A stretch of DNA of 64,000 nt from Kribbella catacumbae DSM 19601 (GTDB lineage: Bacteria; Actinomycetota; Actinomycetes; Propionibacteriales; Kribbellaceae). Under the pieces are notes generated by a model. The model had not been told where the DNA came from and searched no databases. It was given only the letters and a program-made list of their open reading frames with translations. Each line of letters begins with the position of its first letter. The stretch's first letter is position 1. Where the stretch lies: assembly GCF_000372465.1 (NCBI RefSeq), contig NZ_AQUZ01000024.1, positions 62,001 to 126,000 on the forward strand, written 5' to 3'. The position numbers were made by a program, and so were the translations under genes. Of the stretch, positions 52,810-61,812 are shown piece by piece.

Positions 52810-54912
52810 ATGGACGGATCTCGGGTCGCGCTGGTCATAGCCAACGAGGTGTACGCCGATCCGGGGCTGAGCCGCTTGCTGGCGCCGGCGCGGGATGCGG
52901 TGGCGCTGGCGGAGGTACTGGGCGACCCGGCCGTCGGCGGCTTCGACGTACGGGTCCTGCAGAACGAGTCGGCGCAGACGATCCGGTACGCCGTCGAGGA
53001 CTTCTTCTCGGATCGATCTCCGGAAGACCTGCTGTTGCTGCATTTCTCGTGCCATGGGTTGAAGAACGCTGCCGGTGAACTGTTCCTGGCCGTCGCGGAC
53101 ACCAAGCCGACGCGGCTCGCGTCGACGGCCGTGGCCGCGGACTTCGTCAATCGGCAGATGGCAGACAGCCGCGCGCAGCGGATCGCGCTGTTCCTCGATT
53201 GTTGCTACGGCGGTGCTTTTCCGCGCGGGCTGGTAGTCCGCGCGGCGGGGGAGGCGCAGGTGCGGGATGCCTTCGCGGGGCAGGACGGGGTCGGCGGTGG
53301 GCGCGGGCGGGTGGTGGTGACGGCGTCGAGCGCGATGGAGTACGCCTTCGAGGGCGGGAGGTTGGCATCCGGTACGTCGAAGCCGTCCGTGTTCACCAGT
53401 GCGGTGGTGGACGGCCTGACGTCCGGCGATGCCGACAAGGACGGCGATGGCTGGGTGGGTCTCACCGAACTCGTCGGCTACGTCACCGACCGGGTCCACC
53501 GGGTGACCCCGAACCAGAACCCACAGATGTGGACCTTCGGCTCACAGGGCGAACTGCTGATCGCCCGCAGCCGAGTCCGCCGGATCACCCCGGCGGCACT
53601 CGCACCCGAACTCCTCGAAGCAATGGGAAGCCCACTGTCGGCAAGCCGCTTCGGTGTAGTCGACTACCTGCGCGAGCGCTTGCATGATGCGGATCTAGGC
53701 CTCGCGTACGCCGCCTGGCAGGCACTCCAGAAGATGGCAGACGACGACAGCCGCAAGGTCTCCGAAGCCGCCCACCGAGCTCTGAAGGAAGCCGTCCCCC
53801 AAGCAACCCGCACCGAACTCGACCTAGGCTCAACCCCCCACGCCGAGCTCCACCTCTCCGGCCCACCAATCGCCCAAACCGCCCTTGCCGCACCTGGCGC
53901 TCCATGGATCGAGCTGAGCCAACAGGGCCCACTGATCCAAGTCCACGCCACCCCACCAACCCCCGGGCCCCACGAATCCACAATCACCCTCACAGCCCTC
54001 ACCGGCACCACCACAATTCCAGTAACAGCCAGCGCCCCAACCCCCACACAGACGCAGCCACTGGCGGAGGCCGAGCGCGAGTCGGCACCGGTGGCGGAAG
54101 CGCCTGCGCCCGAGCCTGTAGCCGCCCTCCGACCTGCAGTGGCGCCTGCGGCTGCGACTGTCGTGGTTCCGTGGTGGGTGGTTGGGGTGTTGGGGGTTGG
54201 GGCATTTCTGCTGGTGCTGGCCAATCTTCCTGGGAGTGTTGATTCGCGCCGGCTCTGGTCGGATGACTCGAACACCGGATGGCGGGTCTACCGGAGTTGG
54301 TCCGATCCGGAGATTCTGGCTTCGCTCGCCGGGCTGGCGGCGAGCCTCGTCGCGCGCTGGGCGGGGCGGCGGGTGCTCGTCGCGCTGGGGATCGCGCTGG
54401 GGTGTTTCGCCTCCGTCGGGATGGACGGGTTTCTGTTCCTCGCCGGTGGCATGGCCGCGGAGGAGACCACCGCATGGGTCTTCGCGAGCCTGATCGCTCT
54501 CGCGCTGACGGTCATCATCCTGGTCACGCTGAAACCAGCGTGCTGGCGACTGTGGCCGGTTCAGTTGCCCGCCGCGGCACTGGTTGTTGCCGGTGGCATC
54601 GTGTTGCTGATCGGTACGACCATCGAGCACACCGACGGCGTCTCCTTCGTCACCGTCAGCAAGCTCGTCGTGCTGGAGCCGATCGCCCTCGTCGCCATCG
54701 CCTGGCTCGCCTTGGCCGCGACAGAGTCGACAGCCAAGCAGTGGTTGACCGTCACCGCGGTGATCTGCGCAGTGCTCAACATGGTCGGCACGGGGCCGGC
54801 ACTGACCGAGGGTGCGTCCGTCGGAGACTTCCTCGCCGGCATGGTGGGCAGCGTGCTGGTCGCCGCCGGCGTCGTCATTGCCGCCCGCCGATCACAGACT
54901 CTCCCGACGTAG
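52810..54912 (+). CDS. Caspase-like protease with EF-hand motif, beta domain and about 8 membrane helices
   Basis: The protein is 700 aa. Caspase domain, about 1-250: catalytic His82 in HFSCHG and Cys132 in LFLDCCYGGAF. An EF-hand loop (Asp209, Asp211, Asp213, Gly214, Glu220) lies inside the domain, followed by QNPQMWTFGSQGELLIARS. Residues 255-335 are helical repeat-like, 336-405 look like a beta-sandwich, 405-450 are a Pro/Ala-rich linker, and 452-692 hold about eight membrane helices. It is probably an effector protease at the membrane, activated through EACC1. GC bias and codons resemble neighbours. Confidence 0.88.
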   Translation: MDGSRVALVIANEVYADPGLSRLLAPARDAVALAEVLGDPAVGGFDVRVLQNESAQTIRYAVEDFFSDRSPEDLLLLHFSCHGLKNAAGELFLAVADTKPTRLASTAVAADFVNRQMADSRAQRIALFLDCCYGGAFPRGLVVRAAGEAQVRDAFAGQDGVGGGRGRVVVTASSAMEYAFEGGRLASGTSKPSVFTSAVVDGLTSGDADKDGDGWVGLTELVGYVTDRVHRVTPNQNPQMWTFGSQGELLIARSRVRRITPAALAPELLEAMGSPLSASRFGVVDYLRERLHDADLGLAYAAWQALQKMADDDSRKVSEAAHRALKEAVPQATRTELDLGSTPHAELHLSGPPIAQTALAAPGAPWIELSQQGPLIQVHATPPTPGPHESTITLTALTGTTTIPVTASAPTPTQTQPLAEAERESAPVAEAPAPEPVAALRPAVAPAAATVVVPWWVVGVLGVGAFLLVLANLPGSVDSRRLWSDDSNTGWRVYRSWSDPEILASLAGLAASLVARWAGRRVLVALGIALGCFASVGMDGFLFLAGGMAAEETTAWVFASLIALALTVIILVTLKPACWRLWPVQLPAAALVVAGGIVLLIGTTIEHTDGVSFVTVSKLVVLEPIALVAIAWLALAATESTAKQWLTVTAVICAVLNMVGTGPALTEGASVGDFLAGMVGSVLVAAGVVIAARRSQTLPT

Positions 54913-54936
54913 AGCGCGAGCTGTCACACTCCAGTC

Positions 54937-55584
54937 ATGACCGAGCTGCCCGAGCTGATCCGAACCGAACGCCTGGCGCTGATCGACTTCCTGGAGACCA
55001 TCGGGCCGGTCGAGTGGGCGACACCTTCGCTGTGCGGTGAGTGGACGGTGCAGGACGTCGCCGCGCACCTCGCCTGGGCGCCGGTGCTGAAGCCGCTGAA
55101 GCAGCTGGTGCCGTTGGCAAAGTCAGGCTTCCGGATCAACAAGGCAAGTACCGACATGGCCAAGGTCTGGGCGCAGCGGGGGCCTGAGGAGATCATTGCT
55201 CAACTGCGCTCGAACGCTGCCTCCGGCGCCAAGCCGCCCGGCGTCCCCGAGATCGCTGCCCTGGTGGACGCGGTGATCCACGCGATCGACATCAGACGGC
55301 CGCTGAACAGCCCGCGCGCGGTCCCGCCCGAGGCCTTCGCCGAGGTGGCCGCCTTCTCGGTCGGCGCGAAATGGCCGATGACGATCTCCGTCGGCGGCAG
55401 CGCCCGCAAACGGCTGACCGGCGTACAACTAGTTGCCGACGACTACGACTGGTCCTCCGGCGAAGGCCCCCAGGTCCGAGCCTCGGGGGAGTGTGTACTA
55501 CGAATCCTCAACGGCCGCGGTGCAACGAGAGACGAACTGACCGGTGACGGCGCCGATCAGCTCGCCGCCCGGCTCACCCCCTGA
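54937..55584 (+). CDS. DinB/maleylpyruvate isomerase-family (TIGR03083-like) protein
   Basis: The protein is 215 aa with the mycothiol-dependent maleylpyruvate isomerase N-terminal pattern: WATPSLCGEWTVQDVAAHLA, then VDAVIHAIDIRRPL, with conserved histidines for a divalent metal. Members use mycothiol or related thiols. It starts 24 bp after the caspase gene on the same strand and may be co-transcribed. Its last 11 bp overlap the convergent sugar permease gene. Confidence 0.8.
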   Translation: MTELPELIRTERLALIDFLETIGPVEWATPSLCGEWTVQDVAAHLAWAPVLKPLKQLVPLAKSGFRINKASTDMAKVWAQRGPEEIIAQLRSNAASGAKPPGVPEIAALVDAVIHAIDIRRPLNSPRAVPPEAFAEVAAFSVGAKWPMTISVGGSARKRLTGVQLVADDYDWSSGEGPQVRASGECVLRILNGRGATRDELTGDGADQLAARLTP

Positions 55585-56392
55585 TCGCGCCCTCTGTTGC
55601 TCCCTTGATGAACTGGCGGGCGAAGATCGTGAAGACGATGATCAGCGGGACCATGGCCATCAGGGCGCCCGTCATCACCATGCTGTAGTCGACGCCGTGG
55701 CTGCGGTTCAGTGAGGACAGCGCCACCTGCAGGGTCAGGTGATCGGGATTCGTCAGCACGATCAGTGGCCAGAAGTAGTCGTTCCACGAAGCCACGAAGG
55801 TGAAGATGCCGAGGAACGCCAGCGCCGGCCGCGCCGACGGCAGCGCCACATGCCGATAGACACCGAGGAATCCACAGCCGTCCAACGTCGCCGCCTCGAC
55901 CAGTTCGTCGTGGATCGAGTTCTGGAAGTACTGCCGCAACCAGAAGATCCCGAACGCGTTCGCCGCCGCCGGGATGATCAGTGCCTTCAGCGATCCGACC
56001 CAGCCGAACGCCGCCATCGTCTGGAACTGCGGTACCGCGCCCAGCTGGGCCGGCAGCAGCATCGTCGCCAGCAGGATCACGAACAGCACGTTCCGGCCCG
56101 GGAACCGGAACTTCGCGAAGGTGAACGCGGCCAGCGAGTCGAAGAACAGCACCAGCGCGGTGGTCGAGACGGCCACCACCAAGGTGTTGCCCATCGACTG
56201 GAAGAACGCCACGTTCTCCAGCACCGCGCGGACGTTGTCGTCGAACTGCGACCCGAAGGTGAACTTCGGCGGGAACCGGTAGATGTCGGACGTCGAGTTG
56301 GTCGCCATCACCAGCGTCCAGTAGAACGGGAACAGGCAGAGGATGCCGGCGATCGCCAGCAGTCCGTGCAGAACCAGCCCACGCCATCTCAT
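55574..56392 (-). CDS. ABC sugar transporter permease, MalG type
   Basis: The protein is about 272 aa with six membrane helices and the EAA-like loop ELVEAATLDGCGFLGVYRHV. It is the second permease of a carbohydrate importer with MalF-like and lipoprotein partners upstream. ATG at 56392 overlaps the MalF stop (ATGA). No ATPase gene is in the locus, so it probably shares a MsiK-type ATPase encoded elsewhere. Confidence 0.93.
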   Translation of the reverse strand: MRWRGLVLHGLLAIAGILCLFPFYWTLVMATNSTSDIYRFPPKFTFGSQFDDNVRAVLENVAFFQSMGNTLVVAVSTTALVLFFDSLAAFTFAKFRFPGRNVLFVILLATMLLPAQLGAVPQFQTMAAFGWVGSLKALIIPAAANAFGIFWLRQYFQNSIHDELVEAATLDGCGFLGVYRHVALPSARPALAFLGIFTFVASWNDYFWPLIVLTNPDHLTLQVALSSLNRSHGVDYSMVMTGALMAMVPLIIVFTIFARQFIKGATEGAIRG

Positions 56393-57324
56393 GACCGGCC
56401 CCTTCCGCCGAGCAGCTTCCAGTTGATCGCCGTGAAGAGCAGCACGAGCACGAAGATGCTCAACGCGATGGCTCCGGCGTACCCGTAGTCGTTGTTGAAG
56501 AAGGCCTGGTTGTAGAAGTACATGACCACCGTCATGCCGCTCTGCCCGGTGCCTCCGTTGTTGCCGACCATCACCTGTGGCTCGGTGAAGGTCTGCAGGC
56601 CGCCGATCGTCGACATGATCACGGTGAACAGCACCACCGGCCGCAGTTGCGGCAGTGTGATCGAGAAGAACGTGCGCAGCGGGCCGGCGCCGTCCATCTT
56701 GGCCGCCTCGTACTGCTCGGTCGGGATCGCCTGCAGTCCGGCCAGGTAGATGATCGTGTTGTAGCCGGTCCATTGCCACACGATCATCGTGGAGATCGCG
56801 ATCTTGATCCCCCACGGTTCACCGAGCCAGTCCTCGGTCGGCAGCCCGAGCCCGCGCAGGGCGGCGTTGATCAGCCCGAAGTTGGTGCTGAAGACAGCGG
56901 CGAAGAAGATCGCCGCCGCCACCAGCGAGGTGATGTTCGGGATGAAGTACGCGATCCGGTAGACGCCCTTGAGCCGTACCGCGGAGTGCAGCATCACCGC
57001 GAGCGCCATGGCGATCGCCAGCGTCGGCATGGTCGACATGAAGAACAGCACGATCGTGTTCCACAGCGCGAGCCAGAAGGTGCTGTCCTCGATCAGGAAG
57101 CCGAAGTTCTGGAACCCGACCATCGTGCGAGGTCCGAGCCCGTCCCACTTCTGGAAGGCGAGCAGGATCGTCGACGCGACCGGGTACAGCCCGAAGACGA
57201 GGAAGATCAGGTAGAACGGCGACAGCGCCAGGTAGAACCGCCAGTACGACCAGATGCTCCGCCGGCGCCCCGCGTTCGCAGTACGGGGCGCCTGCTTCGG
57301 AGGTGCGGCGGCGGTCAGTGTCAC
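56389..57324 (-). CDS. ABC sugar transporter permease, MalF type
   Basis: The protein is 311 aa, with six helices after a basic N-terminus and the EAA loop EQYEAAKMDGAGPLRTFFSI. The GTG start overlaps the lipoprotein stop by 4 bp, and its stop overlaps malG. The operon order is pfkB, binding protein, malF, malG. Confidence 0.93.
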   Translation of the reverse strand: MTLTAAAPPKQAPRTANAGRRRSIWSYWRFYLALSPFYLIFLVFGLYPVASTILLAFQKWDGLGPRTMVGFQNFGFLIEDSTFWLALWNTIVLFFMSTMPTLAIAMALAVMLHSAVRLKGVYRIAYFIPNITSLVAAAIFFAAVFSTNFGLINAALRGLGLPTEDWLGEPWGIKIAISTMIVWQWTGYNTIIYLAGLQAIPTEQYEAAKMDGAGPLRTFFSITLPQLRPVVLFTVIMSTIGGLQTFTEPQVMVGNNGGTGQSGMTVVMYFYNQAFFNNDYGYAGAIALSIFVLVLLFTAINWKLLGGRGRS

Positions 57325-58610
57325 TGCACGCCCTGACGCTTGCCGATCTGCTTCGCCTTCGAGACCGCCTCTGCCCAGGCCGCGTCCGAGGTCTTCTTGC
57401 CCGCCTGGACCAGCTTCAGGCCGTCCGAGAACGGTACGGCGACCGCGCCGTCCAGCGGAGCCTCGTACGCGATCGGGATGGACTTCGCGGCCGGGCCGAA
57501 GACCTCGATCGGCACCTGGCCGCCGAAGAACGGGTCAGCCGCCTTCAGTTGCGGCTTGTCGTAGGCGGCCGGTGCGGACGGGAAGATCTGTGCGTCCGCG
57601 AACGCCTTGGCCTGGTTGTCGGCGCTGAGCATGTACTTGATCACCTCGAGCGCGGCGGCCGGATCGGCGGCGCTCTTGGTGATGGTCAGGAACGAGCCGC
57701 CGAAGTTCGCCGGGCCGCTCGGGGTCGGCGCGACCCGCCACTTGCCGACGCTGGTCTTGCACGCGGCCTTGATGTCCAGCGCGACCCAGGCCGCGCCGGT
57801 GACCGTGGGCACCGTGCCCTGGTCGAGACCGGCGTTCCAGTCCGGCGAACCGCCCAGGGTCTTGCCGTCGACCTTGGTGGTGATCGCCTTCACCGCGATG
57901 TCCCAGGCCTTGCGGATGTGGTCCTGGTCGCCGACGAACTTGTTGTCCTTGTCGATGTAGCGCGAGGTGCCCTGGCTGATGATGGTCCCGTACAGATCGA
58001 CGGCGTCGGCCACGATCGGCGCCTTCGGGTTCGCCTTCCTCAGCTCCAGTCCGGCGGCCAGGAAGTCGTCCCAGGTCTTCAGTTGCTCGGCCACCTTGGC
58101 GGGATCGCCGGGCAGCCCGCCGGCGGTGAAGATGTCCTCGCGGTAGAACAGCGCGGTCGGGCCGATGTCGATCGGGATCCCGATCACCTTGCCGTCCAGC
58201 GTGGTGGCCTGCTTGACCTTCCACTCCAGGTAGTCGCCCAGGATCGAGTCGGCGCCGATCGTCTTCAGGTCGACGAACCGATTGGTTGCCTGCGGCAACA
58301 GTGAGGCGATGTCCTCACCCTTGACGCCGGTGATGTCGGGGATCGAGGTCCCGCCGTTGAAGGTGGTGAGCAGCTTCTGCTTGAAGTCGCCGCCGATCTC
58401 GGAGTACTTGATGTGCTGGTCGGGGAAGTGCGCGATCGTGTCGTCCAGGACGGACTTGCCGAGGCCGCCCGGCCAGCACCAGAGCGCGATGTTGCCTCCT
58501 GCATTCTTCTTGGTCGACCCGGTGTCCATGCTGGACGAACAGCCGACGACCGTTCCGCCGAGCATGGCGGCGAAGCCCCCGGCGAGCAGCGTCCGACGTG
58601 AGAGCTCCAT
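57321..58610 (-). CDS. Carbohydrate ABC transporter substrate-binding lipoprotein
   Basis: The protein is 429 aa. The N-terminus MELSRRTLLAGGFAAMLGG ends in the lipobox VVGC (Cys24), and the twin-arginine pair suggests Tat export. The mature part is a family 1 (MalE-like) binding protein with many aromatic residues (NIALWCWPGGLG; AWVALDIKAACK). It captures an oligosaccharide for the two permeases. ATG at 58610 is 4 bp from the pfkB stop, with GGAAGG as Shine-Dalgarno. Confidence 0.92.
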   Translation of the reverse strand: MELSRRTLLAGGFAAMLGGTVVGCSSSMDTGSTKKNAGGNIALWCWPGGLGKSVLDDTIAHFPDQHIKYSEIGGDFKQKLLTTFNGGTSIPDITGVKGEDIASLLPQATNRFVDLKTIGADSILGDYLEWKVKQATTLDGKVIGIPIDIGPTALFYREDIFTAGGLPGDPAKVAEQLKTWDDFLAAGLELRKANPKAPIVADAVDLYGTIISQGTSRYIDKDNKFVGDQDHIRKAWDIAVKAITTKVDGKTLGGSPDWNAGLDQGTVPTVTGAAWVALDIKAACKTSVGKWRVAPTPSGPANFGGSFLTITKSAADPAAALEVIKYMLSADNQAKAFADAQIFPSAPAAYDKPQLKAADPFFGGQVPIEVFGPAAKSIPIAYEAPLDGAVAVPFSDGLKLVQAGKKTSDAAWAEAVSKAKQIGKRQGVQ

Positions 58611-58614
58611 GGTT

Positions 58615-59595
58615 CTACCTTCCTGACTGGTCGCGCAGGGGTGCGCTTCCGGAGTGCGCGCTGATCAGCGCGGCAAGGGATTGGTCTGCTTCGGGGTGCT
58701 GCAGGTGCCAGGCCGTCAGTTCAGTCCAGGTCGGCGCGGCGTCGGCACCACCTAGCCGGGTCACGGACAGCGCCGCTGTCAGTGCGGCGAACCGCACCCG
58801 CTCAGCGAGTGGGAGCTCCCACAGCGTCGCTGCGATGAACCCGGCGGCGAACACATCACCCGCCCCGGTGGTGTCCGCCGCCGAGACCTGCACGGCCGGT
58901 ACTGCGACCCGCTCGCCGGAGCCGGCGTCGAGCGCCAGTGCTCCGTTCGCGCCGTCCGAGACGACGACTACGGGTACCTTCTCGGCCAGCCGCTCGAGCG
59001 CCTCGTCCGGCGTACTCGTGCGGGTGTAGCTCATCGCCTCGCCGGCGTTCGGCAGGAACACGTCGCAGTGCTCCAGCTGATCGAGTACTGCGGGGTCCCA
59101 TCGCTCGGAGGGGTCCCAGCCCACGTCGGCGAAGACCACGCTGCCGGCCGCCCGGGCCTTGGCGAGCCACTCGTTCGGCCAGGGACCGATGTGAGCGGCG
59201 ACGGCCCGGGCGGCCGGCGGCGTGGTGAGAAGCTCGTCGGCTGACAGCGGAGGAGGGGTACCCCTCGTGACCAGTGCCCGGTCATCCGCATAGGCAAGGG
59301 CCACCGTGAGGGGCGTCTGCCAGCCTTCGAGCTTGCGGGAGAAAGTCAGATCGATGCCCTCGCCCTTCGACAGCCGCTCCCACAGCCGGTCGCCGAGGTC
59401 GTCGGCCCCGAAGGTCGCGGCCAGGCCGGTACGCAGCCCGAGCCGGGCCAGCGCGACGGCGAAGTTGGCGATCCCGCCCGGGCTCTCGGCGGAATCCACC
59501 GCCCAGACCTCGGTACCGGGGCGCGGCGCGGAGGGCAGGCCGAGGACGAGGTCGTGGAAGACCAGGCCGGACACCACCACATCCAGCTCACTCAT
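58615..59595 (-). CDS. PfkB-family carbohydrate kinase
   Basis: The protein is 326 aa. PfkB motif 1 is SPGGIANFAVALARLGL; motif 2 is DTTGAGDVFAAGFIA with the catalytic Asp. It probably phosphorylates the sugar or sugar derivative released from the imported substrate; the exact sugar is unknown. It is the first gene of the transporter operon. ATG at 59595 (MSELDVVVSG) is preferred over an upstream frame to 59634. Confidence 0.9.
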   Translation of the reverse strand: MSELDVVVSGLVFHDLVLGLPSAPRPGTEVWAVDSAESPGGIANFAVALARLGLRTGLAATFGADDLGDRLWERLSKGEGIDLTFSRKLEGWQTPLTVALAYADDRALVTRGTPPPLSADELLTTPPAARAVAAHIGPWPNEWLAKARAAGSVVFADVGWDPSERWDPAVLDQLEHCDVFLPNAGEAMSYTRTSTPDEALERLAEKVPVVVVSDGANGALALDAGSGERVAVPAVQVSAADTTGAGDVFAAGFIAATLWELPLAERVRFAALTAALSVTRLGGADAAPTWTELTAWHLQHPEADQSLAALISAHSGSAPLRDQSGR

Positions 59596-59620
59596 TCTCA
59601 GCACACTCCTGCAGGGTCGC

Positions 59621-59659
59621 TCAAACTCGTGCATGCAGTTTGAATCTTCTGATCAGATT
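59621..59659. promoter_or_regulatory. Candidate DeoR operator region
   Basis: TCAAACT (59621-59627) and AGTTTGA (59637-59643) are a perfect dyad with a 9-bp spacer. AATCT (59643-59647) with AGATT (59655-59659) forms a second one. Both lie in the AT-rich gap between pfkB and the DeoR gene, where the DeoR regulator could block both promoters. Confidence 0.5.
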
Positions 59660-59719
59660 GCGCAAGACCTTGCAACTGGATGAGTGAGTATGACGGAGTT
59701 TGCGTGATACGGTCTCTGT

Positions 59720-60472
59720 GTGTTGCCAAAGCAGCGGCAGGATCAGATCGTTCGTGCGCTTCGGGCCGATGGGGCCGGAGGTGTGAAGGTGCTGGCCGCC
59801 CAACTTGGGGTCAGCGAAGCGACCATCCGGCGCGACCTCGAGCAGTTACATGAGCAGGGTCGACTGACCCGCGTCTACGGCGGCGCGCTCGCGGTGGACG
59901 GCGGCGACGAACCCTTCGCCGAGGTCAGCGCGATGCATGCGGACGAGAAGGACCGGATCGCCCGGCGCGCGGCCTCGCTGGTCAGCGACGGACAGTCGGT
60001 GCTGCTGGACATCGGTACGACGGCGTTGCGCGTCGCCCAGCACTTGCACGGGCGCTCGCTGACCGTGGTGACGAGCAACCTCGCGGTCCTGGAGGAGTTG
60101 CAGAACGACGAGCAGATCGAGCTGATCATCCTGGGCGGCTTCGTCCGGCGCAGCTACCGGTCACTGGTCGGCTACCTGACCGAGGACTCGCTGCGCCAGA
60201 TCCACGTCGACTGGCTGTTCCTCGGCACCAGCGGGGTCCGCCCCGACGGACGGGTGATGGACAGCACGATGATCGAAGTACCGGTGAAGCGGGCGATGAT
60301 CAAGGCCGCCGACCGGGTGGTGCTGCTGGCCGACGCGACGAAGTTCCCCGGTCACGGCGTCGCCAGGGTCTGCGAGCCGGCCGAACTTTTCATGGTGGTG
60401 ACCGAGCCCGGCGCCGACGAGGCAACCCGGGCCCAGTTGACGGAGGCAGGGGTACAGGTGGTGTTGTCGTGA
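59720..60472 (+). CDS. DeoR-family sugar-responsive repressor
   Basis: The protein is 250 aa: an N-terminal HTH (RQDQIVRALRADGAGGVKVL, LGVSEATIRRDLEQLHEQGR) and a sugar-phosphate-sensing domain (LLDIGTTALRVAQHL, VVTSNLAVLEEL, LGGFVRRSYRSLVG). It probably responds to a phosphorylated intermediate made by the PfkB kinase. No Shine-Dalgarno precedes the GTG at 59720, and a TATGAC/TGATAC-rich stretch lies just upstream, so a leaderless transcript is possible. It overlaps the GH4 start. Confidence 0.9.
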   Translation: MLPKQRQDQIVRALRADGAGGVKVLAAQLGVSEATIRRDLEQLHEQGRLTRVYGGALAVDGGDEPFAEVSAMHADEKDRIARRAASLVSDGQSVLLDIGTTALRVAQHLHGRSLTVVTSNLAVLEELQNDEQIELIILGGFVRRSYRSLVGYLTEDSLRQIHVDWLFLGTSGVRPDGRVMDSTMIEVPVKRAMIKAADRVVLLADATKFPGHGVARVCEPAELFMVVTEPGADEATRAQLTEAGVQVVLS

Positions 60473-61812
60473 GGCTGACCATTCTCGGGGGTGGCGGGTT
60501 CCGGGTTCCGCTTGTTTACCAGGCGTTGCTGGGTGATCGCGGGGACGGCCGGATCACTTCCGTCGTGCTCTATGACACCGATCGCTCCAGGCTGGCGTCG
60601 GTCGGGTCCGTACTGCGCCAGCAGGCGTTGCCGTACTCCGATGCGCCGGTGGTCACCGAGACGACCGATCTCGACGAGGCCCTGCGGGGTGCCGATTTCG
60701 TCTTCTCGGCGATTCGTGTCGGCGGGCTCGAAGGGCGCACGGTCGACGAACGCGTCGCGCTCGATCTCGGCGTACTGGGTCAGGAGACGGTCGGTGCCGG
60801 CGGGATCGCGTATGCGCTGAGAACGTTGCCGGTGGCAACCGCCATCGCGGAACGGGTCGCCGCGCTCGCGCCCCAGGCCTGGGTCATCAACTTCACCAAC
60901 CCGGCCGGGATGGTCACCGAGGCGATGATCCCCTACCTGGGTGACCGCGTGATCGGTATCTGCGACTCGCCGTCCGGGCTCGGCCGCCGGGCCGCGCTGG
61001 CCTTGGGGCTGGATGCTTCGTCGGTCTTCTACGACTACGCCGGGCTGAATCACCTCGGCTGGCTGCGCGGTCTGCAGTCGGGTGGGGTCGACCATCTGCC
61101 GGCGCTGCTGGCGGATCCCGCTGCGCTCGGGGATTTCGAGGAGGGGCGGCTCTTCGGGGTCGAGTGGTTGCGGTCGTTGGGGTCGATCCCGAACGAGTAC
61201 CTGCACTATTACTACTTCGCTCGCGAGACGCTGGCCGCAGTACAGGCGGTGGAGCAGACTCGGGGGACGTTCTTGCTGGAGCAGCAGTCGGCCTTCTACG
61301 CGGAGACCGCGCGGCAGCCGTCGGACGCGTTGGAGTTGTGGCAGAAGACGCGGGCCGAGCGCGAATCGACGTACATGGTCGAGAGTCGCGCGGTGGCCGA
61401 CGCGGGGGAGCGGGACGAGCGGGACATGTCGGCCGGTGGGTACGAGCAGGTCGCGCTGTCGCTGATGCGGGCGATCGCCCACAACGAGCGGGCCTCGCTG
61501 ATCCTCAACGTCCGCAACCGCGGCACGCTGCGGCACCTGGACGACGACGCGGTGGTGGAGATCCCGTGCACGGTCGACGCCAATGGCGCCCGGCCGGTCA
61601 CCGTGTCGCAGTTCACCGACCATCAGGCCGGCCTGGTCTGCGCCGTGAAGGCGGTCGAACGGTCGACGATCGAGGCTGCCGCATCAGGCTCGCGCTCGGC
61701 CGCCATCCGGGCCTTCGCCTGGCACCCGCTGGTCGACTCGGTCACCGCCGCGCACCAGCTCCTCGACGGCTACGTCGCGCAGTTGCCCGAACTCACCGCC
61801 TTCCGCGCCTGA
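60469..61812 (+). CDS. Glycoside hydrolase family 4 protein (6-phospho-glycosidase or related)
   Basis: The protein is 447 aa with the family 4 pattern: an N-terminal NAD-binding loop LTILGGGGFRVPLVYQALL, INFTNPAGMVTEAMI, GICDSPSGLGRRAALALGL with the metal-binding Cys, and NHLGWLRG with the metal-binding His. Family 4 uses NAD and Mn2+ in an oxidation-elimination mechanism on phosphorylated or uronic sugars. Linked to a kinase and ABC importer rather than a PTS, it may act on a sugar phosphorylated by PfkB or on an unphosphorylated glycoside. Confidence 0.9.
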   Translation: MRLTILGGGGFRVPLVYQALLGDRGDGRITSVVLYDTDRSRLASVGSVLRQQALPYSDAPVVTETTDLDEALRGADFVFSAIRVGGLEGRTVDERVALDLGVLGQETVGAGGIAYALRTLPVATAIAERVAALAPQAWVINFTNPAGMVTEAMIPYLGDRVIGICDSPSGLGRRAALALGLDASSVFYDYAGLNHLGWLRGLQSGGVDHLPALLADPAALGDFEEGRLFGVEWLRSLGSIPNEYLHYYYFARETLAAVQAVEQTRGTFLLEQQSAFYAETARQPSDALELWQKTRAERESTYMVESRAVADAGERDERDMSAGGYEQVALSLMRAIAHNERASLILNVRNRGTLRHLDDDAVVEIPCTVDANGARPVTVSQFTDHQAGLVCAVKAVERSTIEAAASGSRSAAIRAFAWHPLVDSVTAAHQLLDGYVAQLPELTAFRA

